This document shows, one piece after another, positions 24,879-34,800 of a stretch of DNA of 64,000 nt. Every line of letters begins with the position of its first letter. Positions within the stretch are counted from its first letter, which is position 1. Both the position numbers and the translations under genes were made by a program. The DNA is from Brevundimonas subvibrioides ATCC 15264 (GTDB taxonomy: Bacteria > Pseudomonadota > Alphaproteobacteria > Caulobacterales > Caulobacteraceae), in NCBI RefSeq assembly GCF_000144605.1, contig NC_014375.1:1984001-2048000 (forward strand), in the 5' to 3' direction. The notes under the pieces are model-generated. The model made no database searches and was not told where the DNA came from. It was given only the letters and a program-made list of their open reading frames with translations.

Positions 24879-26612
24879 ATGGCTTTCGAGAGCGTCCACG
24901 ACCCGATCATGCCTGACAGCGCGTCCCTCCCCTCCGTCGCCGAGCGTCAGGCCGCCACGGCTCGGAGCTTCGATCCGTGGAGGCCGCTCACCCTCTATGA
25001 GATGCTCGTCGACACAGCAGAGCGGTACCCGGATCGACCATATCTGATCACCGATGACCGGACCTGGACCTATCGCCAGATGGCAGATTGGGCCGCTTCG
25101 ATCGCTGGAGGCCTCGTCAAGGCCGGGGTCCTGCCGCGCGAACACGTGGCCTTGGTCATGGCCAACTATCCCGCCTTCGCCGCGCTCAAATTTGCCGTCG
25201 CCGCGATCGGCGCCGTCGCCGTTCCGGTCAACATCCTGAACCGCAGGGACGAACTGGCCTATGTGTTGCGCCAGTCGAGGGCCGTCATGCTGGTCACGAT
25301 GGACCGGTTCCGGGACCTCGATTACCTGGAGATGCTGGACGAGATCGCTCCGGAGTGGGAGCGCAATGGAGGCCGCACGGCCCTGCCCGACCTGCGCACG
25401 GTCGCGGTCTTCCCCGCCGAGGGCGACGGGCGGGCCGGGGCGACCTCGTTTGAAGACCTCCACGGCTTCGCGGGCGAGCTGCCGGATGGCGACCCTGCGG
25501 CCGCCGCGGACATCATCTACACCTCGGGCACGACCGGCTCGCCCAAGGGCGTCGTCCTGACCCACGACATGCTGCTGCGCGCAGCCTTCGGCAGCGCCTA
25601 CGCCCGGGCCTTCGAAGACGGCCGGCGCATCCACTTCAGCCTGCCGATGAACCATGTTTACGGCTATGTGGAAGGGCTTCTGGCGGCGCTGTTCGTGGGC
25701 GGCGCGATCGTCCCGCATCTCAAGTTCGATCCGCGTGCGACGCTGCGGGCGGTGGAGCGGCACAGGGTCACCGACCTCCTGCTGATCCCGACGATGACGC
25801 TGGCGGTGCTCGATGCCCTCGTCGACACGCCGGTCGATACGACATCACTGAAGGGCATGCTGTCGTCCGGGGGCCGCACGCCACCCGGACTGTGGGATCG
25901 CATTCTCGCCACCTTCAACGGCATCGAGATCACGACCGGCTACGGCATGAGCGAATGCACGGCCTCTACCACCGTGACCCGGCCGGACGACCCGACCGAC
26001 CGGCTGCAGACAACCAACGGCCGGCTGCGCGACGTCGGGCCGGCGGGCGATCCGGCCATCGGACACCGCATCGTCGATTACCGTGTCGTCGACCCGCAGT
26101 CCGGCGCGGTTCTTCCACCCGGCGAGGTCGGGGAACTGATGGCCAGGGGACCCGGCGTGACCGCTGGCTATTACGACAAGCCCGAAGCCACGGCCGAGGC
26201 GTTCGATGCCGAGGGCTGGCTGCACACCGGCGATCTGGGCCGGATCGATGCCGACGGCTATCTGAGCCTGGTCGGGCGCGTGAAGGAAAGCTATCGCTGC
26301 GGCGGTGAGCAGGTCACGCCCTCTGAAATCGAGGACGTGCTCATGGTCCATCCGTCAGTGCTTCAGGCCCACGTCGCGCCGGTGCCGGATGACCGAATGG
26401 GCGAGGTCGGTGTGGCCTTCGTCGTCGTCCGTGCCGGACAGGCGCTGGATCCACAGGCGCTGATCGACTGGTGCGCTGGGCGGCTGGCGCGCTTCAAGGT
26501 GCCGCGTCACATCCTGCCGATCGGGGCCGAGGACGTGCCGCTCACGCCGTCGGGCAGACCCCGCAAATTCCTGCTGTCGCGCATGGCCATCGAACGTCTG
26601 GACCTGTCATGA
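24879..26612 (+). CDS. Acyl-CoA synthetase (AMP-forming)
   Basis: A 577-aa ANL-superfamily ligase that activates a carboxylic acid to its CoA thioester using ATP. Motifs: P-loop YTSGTTGSPKGVV (about residues 213-225), ITTGYGMSECTA, TGDLGRIDADGYLSLVGR (about 446-463) and a C-terminal region with PLTPSGRPRKFLL. In this last region the usual catalytic Lys context reads RPRK, so the adenylation Lys is probably the K of PRKF. It begins three bases after the MFS stop and is coupled by a 4-bp overlap to the SDR gene. The substrate is probably the acid released by the monooxygenase and esterase pair or the imported acid. Confidence 0.88.
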   Translation: MAFESVHDPIMPDSASLPSVAERQAATARSFDPWRPLTLYEMLVDTAERYPDRPYLITDDRTWTYRQMADWAASIAGGLVKAGVLPREHVALVMANYPAFAALKFAVAAIGAVAVPVNILNRRDELAYVLRQSRAVMLVTMDRFRDLDYLEMLDEIAPEWERNGGRTALPDLRTVAVFPAEGDGRAGATSFEDLHGFAGELPDGDPAAAADIIYTSGTTGSPKGVVLTHDMLLRAAFGSAYARAFEDGRRIHFSLPMNHVYGYVEGLLAALFVGGAIVPHLKFDPRATLRAVERHRVTDLLLIPTMTLAVLDALVDTPVDTTSLKGMLSSGGRTPPGLWDRILATFNGIEITTGYGMSECTASTTVTRPDDPTDRLQTTNGRLRDVGPAGDPAIGHRIVDYRVVDPQSGAVLPPGEVGELMARGPGVTAGYYDKPEATAEAFDAEGWLHTGDLGRIDADGYLSLVGRVKESYRCGGEQVTPSEIEDVLMVHPSVLQAHVAPVPDDRMGEVGVAFVVVRAGQALDPQALIDWCAGRLARFKVPRHILPIGAEDVPLTPSGRPRKFLLSRMAIERLDLS

Positions 26613-27367
26613 CCCAACCCTCGCGCGTCGCGCTCGTGACCGGAGGCGCGCGCGGCATCGGTGCCGCCATCGCCGAACGCCTGGCCGCGGACGGTTGCGA
26701 CATCGCGGTGATGGATCTGGACCCGGCGGCGTGCGCAGACACCGTCGCGCGGATCGAGGCGCTGGGGCGTCGGGCCATCGCCGTGGCCGTCGATGTCGCC
26801 AACGAGGCTTCGGTCCAGTTCGCGGTCGAGGCGGCCGAGGCCGCGCTGGGGCCGCCGGCCGTTCTGGTCAACAACGCCGGCGTGCTGCGCGAGAAGACCC
26901 TGGCCAAGATGACGCTCGACGACTGGCAGGTCGTCCAGGACGTGAACCTGCGCGGCGCCTTCCTGATGTGCCGGGCCGTTCAGCCGGCGATGCGCCGCCT
27001 CGGACATGGCCGGATCATCAACCTGGCCAGCATCGCCGCGCTCGGGGCCTATGGGCAGGCCAACTATGCCGCGGCCAAGGCGGGGCTGATCGGCCTGACC
27101 AAGACCCTGGCCCTGGAGATGGGCAAATCCGGCATCACCGCAAACGTCGTCGCACCGGGCTTCGTCGTGACCCCGATGACGGCCGCCGTGGCCGAACGGC
27201 TCGGCGTGACCTTCGAGGCGATGATCGCGGACGTCGTGCGCGATATGCCCGCAGGCCGACCGGGCCAGCCCGAGGACATCGCCAACGCCGTCGCCTTCTT
27301 CGCCGATCCGCGGTCGGGCTTTGTGTCGGGTCAGGTCCTGTTCGTGGCGGGTGGACCGCGCGGCTGA
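26609..27367 (+). CDS. Short-chain dehydrogenase/reductase (FabG-like)
   Basis: A 252-aa NAD(P)-dependent oxidoreductase. The cofactor motif TGGARGIGAAIAE lies at residues 11-23, followed by NNAGVL, the catalytic Ser in INLASIAALG and the YxxxK motif YAAAKAGLIGLTK (Tyr near residue 152), then the PGFVVTPM segment. It probably oxidises a hydroxyacyl-CoA or an alcohol in this pathway. ATG 26609 overlaps the ligase stop by four bases. The longer open frame upstream is shadow sequence. Confidence 0.9.
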   Translation: MTQPSRVALVTGGARGIGAAIAERLAADGCDIAVMDLDPAACADTVARIEALGRRAIAVAVDVANEASVQFAVEAAEAALGPPAVLVNNAGVLREKTLAKMTLDDWQVVQDVNLRGAFLMCRAVQPAMRRLGHGRIINLASIAALGAYGQANYAAAKAGLIGLTKTLALEMGKSGITANVVAPGFVVTPMTAAVAERLGVTFEAMIADVVRDMPAGRPGQPEDIANAVAFFADPRSGFVSGQVLFVAGGPRG

Positions 27368-27415
27368 ATGGGCCCGCTTGGTCTTTCGCCACTCGCTCGC
27401 TAATCAGGTCGCAGA

Positions 27416-28075
27416 ATGAGCCCGACCAGCGACAAGACCAGCGGCATCGGCAAACGCCGCAAGGCGGCGAAGGAAGAGAGTTCCGACGCCTACAAACGGC
27501 GTCGGCGCGAGATCGCCGAAGCCGCCGTCCGTGTGTTCGACCGTCTGGGCCTGCAGGGTGCCAGCATCAGCGCGGTGGCGGCCGAGCTCGGCATCGATCG
27601 CGCCTCGGTCTACTACTACATCTCGTCCAAGGAAGAGCTGTTCGACGAGGTGCTGCGCGCCGTGGCCGAACGCAACTCGCAGATCGCCATTGACATCGCC
27701 GCCAGCGCCCTGCCCGCGCCCGACAAGCTGTGGAACCTGATCGTCTCGATCATGGAATCGTACGGGGAACACTACCCGCTGCTCTTCATCTACATCCGCG
27801 AGAACCTCGGTCGCGTGTCCGGCACCCGTTCAAAATGGTCATCGGACATGCGGCAGGTAAATCGCATCATCGAGAACGCCTTCATCTCGATCATCGAGGA
27901 AGGCTATGCCGACGGCACATTGCGCGACGTCGGGCCCTCGCGCGTGGTCTCCTATGGCATGCTGGGCGTGGTCGGCTGGACCCATCGCTGGTTCCGCCCC
28001 GAGACCTCGCCCCAAAGCGCGCGCGAAATCGGCGAGACCTACGCCAACATGATGGTTTCCGGCATGCGGGCTTGA
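27416..28075 (+). CDS. TetR-family transcriptional regulator
   Basis: A 219-aa repressor-type regulator. The N-terminal HTH is at about residues 30-75 (IAEAAVRVFDRLGLQGASIS, then DRASVYYYISSKEELFDEVL). The C-terminal ligand domain (LIVSIMESYGEHYPLLFIYI, TSPQSAREIGETYANMMVSG) resembles KstR-like TetR regulators of lipid, steroid and terpenoid catabolism. It ends the catabolic cluster and is probably its local regulator. The candidate sites are the TCAAC-N6-GTTGA palindromes at 14792-14807 and 20891-20906. The ligand is probably an acyl-CoA or ring intermediate, by family analogy. Confidence 0.88.
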   Translation: MSPTSDKTSGIGKRRKAAKEESSDAYKRRRREIAEAAVRVFDRLGLQGASISAVAAELGIDRASVYYYISSKEELFDEVLRAVAERNSQIAIDIAASALPAPDKLWNLIVSIMESYGEHYPLLFIYIRENLGRVSGTRSKWSSDMRQVNRIIENAFISIIEEGYADGTLRDVGPSRVVSYGMLGVVGWTHRWFRPETSPQSAREIGETYANMMVSGMRA

Positions 28076-28182
28076 TTGCTGATGAGCCCGATGCAGTCCT
28101 GACGCACACATCGACAAGCTTTCAAGGCTCGACACCGCAGCCAACCGCGGGGTCCCATCGTCGAGCCGGTCTTAGAGTGGCG

Positions 28183-28243
28183 TCCCGAAAGCGGACGTTC
28201 CGAACGTCTTTGACGAGTCAGAAGCAGCCCTTCGCGGACCGCC
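28183..28243. repeat. Dispersed repeat, copy 8
   Basis: CGTCCCGAAAGCGGACGTTC (28181-28200) followed by GAAGCAGCCCTTCGCGGACC is the reverse-oriented element, at the boundary between the catabolic cluster and the defence island. The 28076-28301 stretch holds no gene. Confidence 0.55.
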
Positions 28244-28301
28244 ACCCAAATTCGCTTTAGTTCTGGGGCGAACTGTTTCCCTTCGTCAGCAGCATACTTC
28301 G

Positions 28302-29399
28302 CTAGACGGCGACCATGGCGGCCGAAGCCGCATTTTCAGCATGCCTAAGCCTCGCGTGGATGAGCCGGTGGCAGTTTGCACATAAGCACTGAAGGTCATC
28401 GAGCTTGGTCTTGTGACCTTGTCCCATGGCGCCGATGGCCGTCTCGCGATGGTGGATCTCTATGCACGCGTCAGCTAACGGATCGCCGTGGTCCTGGATC
28501 GGCTCGCACTGGCAGATCTCGCAGAATAGCCGGCCGTCATTCGCCTCCATGAACACGCTCTTCTTTGCCCTGGACAGGCCGCGCGCACGTTCACGCCGAA
28601 GGTGGTTTCGAAGTTTTGGGGTGCCTTCCAGCCAGCCGTCCTCCTCGGATGCGGGCACAGTCGCAACCGGCTGCTGCCCGGATTTCGAGACAATCGCAAA
28701 ACCGGCCTCCTCGATCGCGACGAAACAGATTGTGCGCAGTCCTCCGGAGAAGTGCCGCGGGAGCACGGGAAATCCCAGCGCCTCCGAGGCTGCGCCGCCA
28801 AAGACGGCCTTGGGCGGGAGCCGGACTCCGTCCTCCAGAAGTACGTCTTAGTCGATTGACGGACTGTAGGGGGACCAGTCGGTCCGGGTCCTTAAGGCTT
28901 CCACGGCCATCCAGACGTGGTGAGGTTTGATGAGGTCGAAATCTGCCTCCGGAATGCGATTGAGACTTCGAACGTTGATCGACGCCGGCGCGAGATGGAG
29001 AGCGGACTTTAGGGCTTGAGCGCCCGCGTCGGTGCAAAGTCTGATGAGCTTGTTGTTATTGCCTCCAGATTGGTCGCTTGTCCGACCGACCCTTCGCATC
29101 CGCTGGCTCAGCCGTATGAGTTGCTCGGTCGGTTCAATCCCCACGTCCTCTACCGAGAGGATGCGGCGGTCGTCGAGCGGCATCGTCTGTACTCGGCCGC
29201 TATCAACATACGCCTCGATTACCTTTACGCTCGCCGCGTTCAACTGTTCGAGCAATGCTCGCAGGCCCGGCGCGTAATCGACGTTCCTCGCGTTCGCAGA
29301 GCCCATCCTGCCGCTCCGGCTGTATAGCCGAATGTCGCTGCCTTGGATCTCGACATGCGCGTCCAAGACCACGCCGTCGCTGATGATCTGGTAAGCCAC
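28302..29399 (-). pseudogene. McrA-like HNH endonuclease gene interrupted by an in-frame TAA
   Basis: Two pieces lie in one reading frame of 366 codons: residues 1-183 (MAYQIISDGVVLDAHVEIQG to YSPSID), then TAA at 28848-28850, then about 182 codons. The second piece contains VRLPPKAVFGGAASEALG, HFSGG and an HNH nuclease core, CEICQCEPIQ ... CIEIHHRETA ... LQCLCANCHRLIHARL. No start codon with a ribosome-binding site follows the stop. The coding pattern continues directly across it (PSID-stop-DVLLEDG), which suggests that a Tyr codon (TAC or TAT) became TAA. The intact protein would be a modification-dependent or ScoMcrA-like endonuclease. The alternative is two separate genes, the second starting at GTG 28766, which would drop a conserved-looking segment. 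Confidence 0.6.
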
Positions 29400-29537
29400 T
29401 CTGCCCCCCTACGTTCCGCGCACAACTATGACGACGACACGCCTCGGAGCAAATGGCGCATAGATCGCGGCTCGGCATCCTAGCCGAGATCAACTCCTGG
29501 ATTGCCGCTCGCTGCTTCGCCCGATACTCATGGTTCC

Positions 29538-30203
29538 ATGAACCGAGTCCATCGCCCCGGCGACGACACGCAAACGTTCGATCCGCTCGCCGTCGAGAAC
29601 ATCGGCGTGATCCTTGGGATCGAACTGGTGCAACAGCCGCTGCACCGGCTTCCGCCGGAGCCGTTCGAGGGGGCGGGCGTGTATGTCCTCTATTACAGCG
29701 GCCCCGAGGTCGCCTATGCGGGCCTGCGGGACTTGGATCAGGCTCGGTGGCAGTACCCGGTCTACATCGGCAAGGCACTGCGTCGAAACGCGAAGCAGGG
29801 GTTCAATCCCAAACCCACGACCGAGAAAGCCATTCATGGGAGGCTGAGCGAGCACGCCGCCTCCATCCGGGCGACATCGAGTCTCGACATCGCAGACTTC
29901 CGCTGCCGCTACCTCGTTCTGAACGACGCTTACATAGGCTTGGCAGAATCTGTGCTGATCACTCTCTTCCGCCCTGCTTGGAATGGCATGGGCTTTGGCA
30001 GCAAGGTGGTGGGAAAGAACCGCACAACGGGCACGGTGTCCCTGTGGGACTCCTTGCACCCCGGCCGGGGTGGTCGCCCAGCCGGCGACGGGCGTCAAGC
30101 GGAGGCGGCGGACCGTATCACCGACAGCGTGCGGCAGCTTGGCGAGGAACCAACCGATCCGAGAACTCGGTGGATGCTCGAGCGGATCAGACGCTTCCTC
30201 TAG
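29538..30203 (+). CDS. Eco29kI-family GIY-YIG type II restriction endonuclease
   Basis: A 221-aa enzyme. The GIY-YIG core reads as GVYVLYYSG (about residues 47-55) and YPVYIGKALR (about 73-82), with the downstream NPKPTTEKAIHGRLSEHAAS and ADFRCRYLVL, the metal-binding Glu in LAESVLITLFRP and the WNGMGFGSKVVGK / LWDSLHPGRGG end. This layout is that of Eco29kI, which cuts CCGCGG. Whether this protein has the same specificity cannot be read from sequence. The gene is convergent with, and overlaps by 17 bp, the cytosine methyltransferase gene, its likely protective partner. The ATG at 29538 gives the usual family N-terminus. Confidence 0.85.
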   Translation: MNRVHRPGDDTQTFDPLAVENIGVILGIELVQQPLHRLPPEPFEGAGVYVLYYSGPEVAYAGLRDLDQARWQYPVYIGKALRRNAKQGFNPKPTTEKAIHGRLSEHAASIRATSSLDIADFRCRYLVLNDAYIGLAESVLITLFRPAWNGMGFGSKVVGKNRTTGTVSLWDSLHPGRGGRPAGDGRQAEAADRITDSVRQLGEEPTDPRTRWMLERIRRFL

Positions 30204-31320
30204 CCTCGACACCGTCGAGTTGCGCGCGCACGGACTGGGCAACGATTTCCGCCAGTCGAACAGGCACGGCGTTTCCGAGCTGGCGCATGGTTTCACCCCA
30301 CGCACCGTGGAACAGGAAATCGTCCGGGAAGGTCTGGAGCCTCGCGCTCTCGCGCACCGAGAAATAGCGTACCGACCCATCCGGCCGACGCAGCATGTTC
30401 TCGCCACCAGGCACGCCGTGGACCCCAGCCTTCAGGGTCTTGGACGGTTGATCCAGGGGGCTTCCGGTATGACCTGGATAACTCCGGGCACCGGGAATGA
30501 AACGGTGATCCGGAAAGGCCTTCGCGGCCTCGGGGCGAGTCTGGGGATCAGGTAGGCCGACCAGCGCGTCGCGGACCGTCAACCATGGCTGGCTTTCGGG
30601 CCTCTCCTTGGGCGGCACCACGAGCAGTGGTCGGTTGTTCCTCGCGACTTTGTGTTGGTCCCAGTAGTCGCCCTCGGGCCCCTGCGCCCAAGCGAGCGCT
30701 CGGGCCGAATGGGTTTCGGCGGGAAAATTCCACTCCGTGCTCAGGTCGGAGCGGAAGCCGACGATGAACACTCGCTCCCGCTTCTGCGGAACGCCATGAT
30801 TGGCGGCGTTCAGCAAGCGCAGCACGACGTTGTAGTGCAGCCCCGCGTGCGACCCGCTGGTTTCGTGGCGCTCGAGACGGGCGAGATGGTCCAGCCAAGG
30901 CTCCCCGGCCCTCGCCTCCATTTCGGGGTGGCGAAGCTGGAGCCGGATGTACTCGAGATAGTTGGCGAACGCCTGACGGGTCAGGCCCTTCACGTTCTCG
31001 AATATGAAGGCCTTGGGTTGCAGCTCACGGACGGCGCGGATCGCCTCGGGGAACATGTCGCGGCGGTCGAGGAAGGCGTTGTGCTTGCCGCCCATCGAGA
31101 AGGGTTGGCAAGGCGGCCCGCCGGAGACCAGCTCGATGTTGGCGAGGTGGTCGTAGCTGAACTCGCGGACATCCCCGCGATGGACGGGCCAAGGCTTGTT
31201 CTCAAGCAAGGTTTCGCAGGCCCACCGGTCCCATTCGACGACGGCGGCGGGTTCGAACCCCGCTCGGGCCACGCCGATCCCAAGGCCCCCCGCGCCCGCG
31301 AACAACTCCACGGATCTCAT
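30187..31320 (-). CDS. C5-cytosine DNA methyltransferase (DruM-like / cognate of Eco29kI-type enzyme)
   Basis: A 377-aa m5C methyltransferase. Motif I, ELFAGAGGLGIGVARAGFEP, opens the protein. Motif IV, GGPPCQPFSMGG, holds the catalytic Cys near residue 70. Motif VI is ENVKGLT, motif VIII is VPQKRERVFIVGF, then the variable target-recognition region, motif IX (RESARLQTFPDDF) and motif X (QLGNAVPVRLAE). All catalytic elements are intact. Its start overlaps the vsr stop (ATGA), placing it last in the minus-strand defence operon, while its 3' end overlaps the convergent restriction endonuclease gene. It may protect the host from that enzyme, act as DruM of Druantia type II, or both. Confidence 0.92.
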   Translation of the reverse strand: MRSVELFAGAGGLGIGVARAGFEPAAVVEWDRWACETLLENKPWPVHRGDVREFSYDHLANIELVSGGPPCQPFSMGGKHNAFLDRRDMFPEAIRAVRELQPKAFIFENVKGLTRQAFANYLEYIRLQLRHPEMEARAGEPWLDHLARLERHETSGSHAGLHYNVVLRLLNAANHGVPQKRERVFIVGFRSDLSTEWNFPAETHSARALAWAQGPEGDYWDQHKVARNNRPLLVVPPKERPESQPWLTVRDALVGLPDPQTRPEAAKAFPDHRFIPGARSYPGHTGSPLDQPSKTLKAGVHGVPGGENMLRRPDGSVRYFSVRESARLQTFPDDFLFHGAWGETMRQLGNAVPVRLAEIVAQSVRAQLDGVEARGSV

Positions 31321-31727
31321 CGAAGCAAGTCCCTTACCTTGGTCGCGACCGCCTCGGGGTCGCGCAATTCACATTCCCACACCGTCAGAACCCGCCAGCC
31401 TGATTCGTTCAACCTTTGTTCGACCGCGAGGTCGCGCTCCCGGTTGGAAGCGAGCTTGGGCTCCCAGAACTCCAGGCGTGATTTCGGCAGCCGGACGAGC
31501 TTGCAGGCAGGGTCAGGGTGTCGGTGCCAAAAGCAGCCGTGAACGAAAATCACGGCGCGGCGCCGGACGAACACCAGGTCAGGCCTACCCGGCAGGTCCT
31601 TGCGGTGGAGCCGGTACCGGTAGCCGAGGCCATGCACGAGCCGGCGGACGGCCAGTTCCGGCTTTGTGTCCCGCCCGCGGATGCGGGACATGCGGGTGGA
31701 GCGCTGTTGGGGGCTCAAGGTGTCCAT
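31317..31727 (-). CDS. vsr: Very-short-patch-repair (Vsr) endonuclease
   Basis: A 136-aa nuclease that nicks next to T:G mismatches formed by deamination of 5-methylcytosine. Family features are intact: STRMSRIRGRDTKPELAVRR at the start, the catalytic Asp in GRPDLVFVRRR, the zinc-site HGCFWHRH and NRERDLAVEQRLNESGW, then VLTVWECELRD. ATG 31727 (MDTLSPQQRSTRM) is preferred to the longer frame because it is the usual family start. Its stop overlaps the methyltransferase start by four bases. Pairing with an m5C methyltransferase is the normal arrangement. The stretch 31728-31889 before it has no gene. Confidence 0.92.
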   Translation of the reverse strand: MDTLSPQQRSTRMSRIRGRDTKPELAVRRLVHGLGYRYRLHRKDLPGRPDLVFVRRRAVIFVHGCFWHRHPDPACKLVRLPKSRLEFWEPKLASNRERDLAVEQRLNESGWRVLTVWECELRDPEAVATKVRDLLR

Positions 31728-31889
31728 CGTGTCCAAGCCATGAGCCGAGTTTGGATTGGGAAGTCCAGGCCGTGCAGCCATCCGATGGCGCGAGTGAAGG
31801 CCGCGAGTCCCGGACGCCCGCCGTGCCCCTCGCGCGCCGGGATGCTGTGCTTCCCGCCCCTCCCTTTCGGGGGGATGGCGGGACCCACA

Positions 31890-34800
31890 TCAGAATGAAA
31901 GGCCCGCGATTTTCTGGAATGGTCGCCGCGCCAGTTCGAAGCTGTCGATCAAGCGAACCGGACCGGGGTGAAGCCTGTGCATCTGATCAATGAGCGGCGA
32001 GATGACACCTTCAACGCGCCAGAGGGGGTGGTGTATCGCGATCACGGCGTCGCCACCCGTGCGCCTCAACCTCAGGGCGGGAAGTGGACCACTGCTGATA
32101 ACCTCTAGGTCGCTCGTTCCCCTCGCCACGCGTTCCAGGGCATCATCCGCCATGCTGCGCCAATCAACGAGTTCGGGCGCGCTGAAATCCCCTTCGGCCC
32201 CGGCTGTGTAACCGGGATCGACCAAGGCCCGGGCGAAGGAGAGGCCCAGGCGCCAGTCTAGAAGGCCGTGATAGCTTCGGTTGCCATATCTCTGGAGGCA
32301 CTCATAGCAAGCCTGATCGCAAGACTGTCGATGCGCCGTGGTCATGAACTCGCCCAGCGGCCAAGACGCGCCATCTCCGACAATGCTTGAGAGTAGGTCG
32401 ATCGCCCACGGCCTTTCCGGTGTTTGGGCAAGACGTCGCGACAAACCGGAGCCATTCACCAGCGTGTCGGCGATCTGAAGCATGGGCCGCTTGACGCCGT
32501 CGGGCTGGTAAAGCCGAGGCGGAAGAATATCGAATTCGCCCGGATCGACGTCCAGCTCCAGGGCGGCCCGATCGACCAGCAAGAAGCACGATGTCAGGGC
32601 CGCCGCCCTGACGGCGACGCGCTCGTCCGCGCCAGCGACCCGCGAGATATCAAGCAGCGGATGCATCACGGCGGGCGTCAGGAACAAGCTGTCCGTGGTT
32701 TTCCTGGACGCAAGCCAGCCGGAGACGGGTTCCGCATCCGGGGTCCAGTCGGGACTGCGCAGCGTTGAGGCATATTCGGTTTCCAACGCCTGGTTCGAGA
32801 AGGTCATCCACGCGCTTGGCTTGGGAGCCGCGCGCTGCCGCCCCTGCTCGAAGGAGAAACCCGCCGATTGCAGGGGATTCGGGTCATAGCCCGGGTTGAG
32901 ACGAACGATCTTGGCCGTTCTCTCAAGACTGACGGCGAGGTTGCTACCCTCCGCGCGGACCGGTCGGACATCCGACGCTTCCGCGCAGACAATGCGCGAC
33001 CGAACGATTCTCAGTTCTTCCTCACCGGTGCGTTTGGGCTTGAAATCGGTCCTATACGCGGCCGGAGATATGCAGTGCTTGAACGCGTCGCGAACGATCG
33101 CGGCGCCACACGCCACGCAGGTCATGTCATCGGGTTGATCGGCGCGAGTCCACCCGCCACAGCCATCGCATCTGGCCATCCACCATTCATCGTCATGCGC
33201 CGACCTCTGGTCTTGGCCAGGCATCACCCACGCACCGCGCTTTTGGGGCTTGGGAAGGGACGAAGTGAGACCAACGGCGGTATGAACGCGCTTGTCGCGA
33301 ACCAACGACGCACCCGGCGAAAACTCGTAAATCGCGAGGTCCGAATCGCGGTCGGTCGTATCCCAGTCGAGATCGTCGGGCCCCGACGAATGGAGCCCCA
33401 GATACAGGGGGCGGACGCGGGTCGGCATGCCATACATCGGTAACAGCCCGCCCTCGGCCAGCGCGTGAGCCACGCCGATATCCCACCGTCCTTCACGCGC
33501 GATAACGTCGGATATCGCGGCCATCAGGACATTGACCTCGAGCGCATCCTCCATTTTCGCGATCAGCGCGGGGGGCAAGTCGCCCGCGACGAGGACAACG
33601 GCGGCGTCTCGGGCCGCGACCGTTGCGCCAAGCGCATCGCGAAGCTCATCGCGCCAGGGCGAGGCGTTATCCTTGTAGTCCGCGACTAGGACGAACTCCC
33701 CGTGAATGTCTGGTGGTTGGACGTCATAGCCGCGATAGCGCCCTTGGTGCTTCAGGCGGAGATACTTGAACGCCGCCTGAAGCCAGGCCTTGCGGACAAC
33801 GCGGAGCGGGATGTCCTCATAGCCGGCGGCCAAGAAGGGCGGGGGTGGCGCGTCTCCGGTGATCCTCTCTGGATGCCGGAAATAGTGCAGGTCATGGCTA
33901 CGGCTACGACAAACGGTGACGACGATCGAGAACGCCTGTCCGCGCCGACCCGCCCGCCCGACTCGTTGCTGGTAGTTGAAGCGCTGTGGCGGCATGTTCG
34001 CTTGGTAGACGGCCTGCAGCGGCCCAATGTCGATCCCCACCTCCATCGTAGTGGTGACGCTCAGGAGGTCGATTTCCTTGCCGAGTTTTGGCAGCCTCGC
34101 CGCCTGTCCAGCCCCTTCCTCGACCAGGATGCCGCGGAAACGACGAAGACGCTCCGCGCCGTTTCGCGTCTGCCCGGTCAGTTCCTCACTACGAAGACGG
34201 AAGGGTTCCTCCGCGCCGGTGCCCGCGCGATCGACACGGTGAGCGAGGAAATTGTGCCGCCACAGATCCTTCGCCACCCCTGCGGCCGTGGCGGGAAGTG
34301 GGTCACCGCATCGAGTGCAGACCTGAGCGCCACGATGAAGATGTGCCCGGTCACAGCGCGTGCATCGCCAGAATGGCGTGTCCGCCCTCGCCAGCCTCAC
34401 GCCCAGTGAGAACAGCCGGACCACACCACCATTGTGCCCCAGGTCCGCTTGCCTCAAGCGGTCAAGCGCGGTGTTGAGATACTGATCACCATTTCCAGGC
34501 GAGGCCGCCTCGCAGAAGCGACGCACCCGATTTCCCACTGGTACGTCGGCCGCTGAAGACCACTGCTTGATTTGGCTGACGTCCACGAAGCGCGATCCAT
34601 CCACCCGGTAGGTGTCCGCCAAGACGCGAAGCAGCGCGTCAAGTTCGTCACGCTCCGCGCTGTATTCCCCGCGCGTGAAGAAGGTGGGATAGCCGAGACC
34701 CGCCTCCTCGAATGAAAAGTAGGTCTTGTTGAAGAGCGTGTCATGCAGCGCCTCGCGCTGCTCTTCCGCGATCTCGCGGCGTTTGCCCTGGATCGCGTTG

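Noticed and set aside
31248-31275. T-arm-like GGGTTCGAACCCC suggesting a tRNA
   Set aside because: It lies inside the methyltransferase coding region (GFEP of motif I) and no acceptor, D or anticodon arms surround it.
30652-31542. Plus-strand frame over the methyltransferase and vsr genes
   Set aside because: Antisense shadow; both sense genes have complete catalytic motifs.
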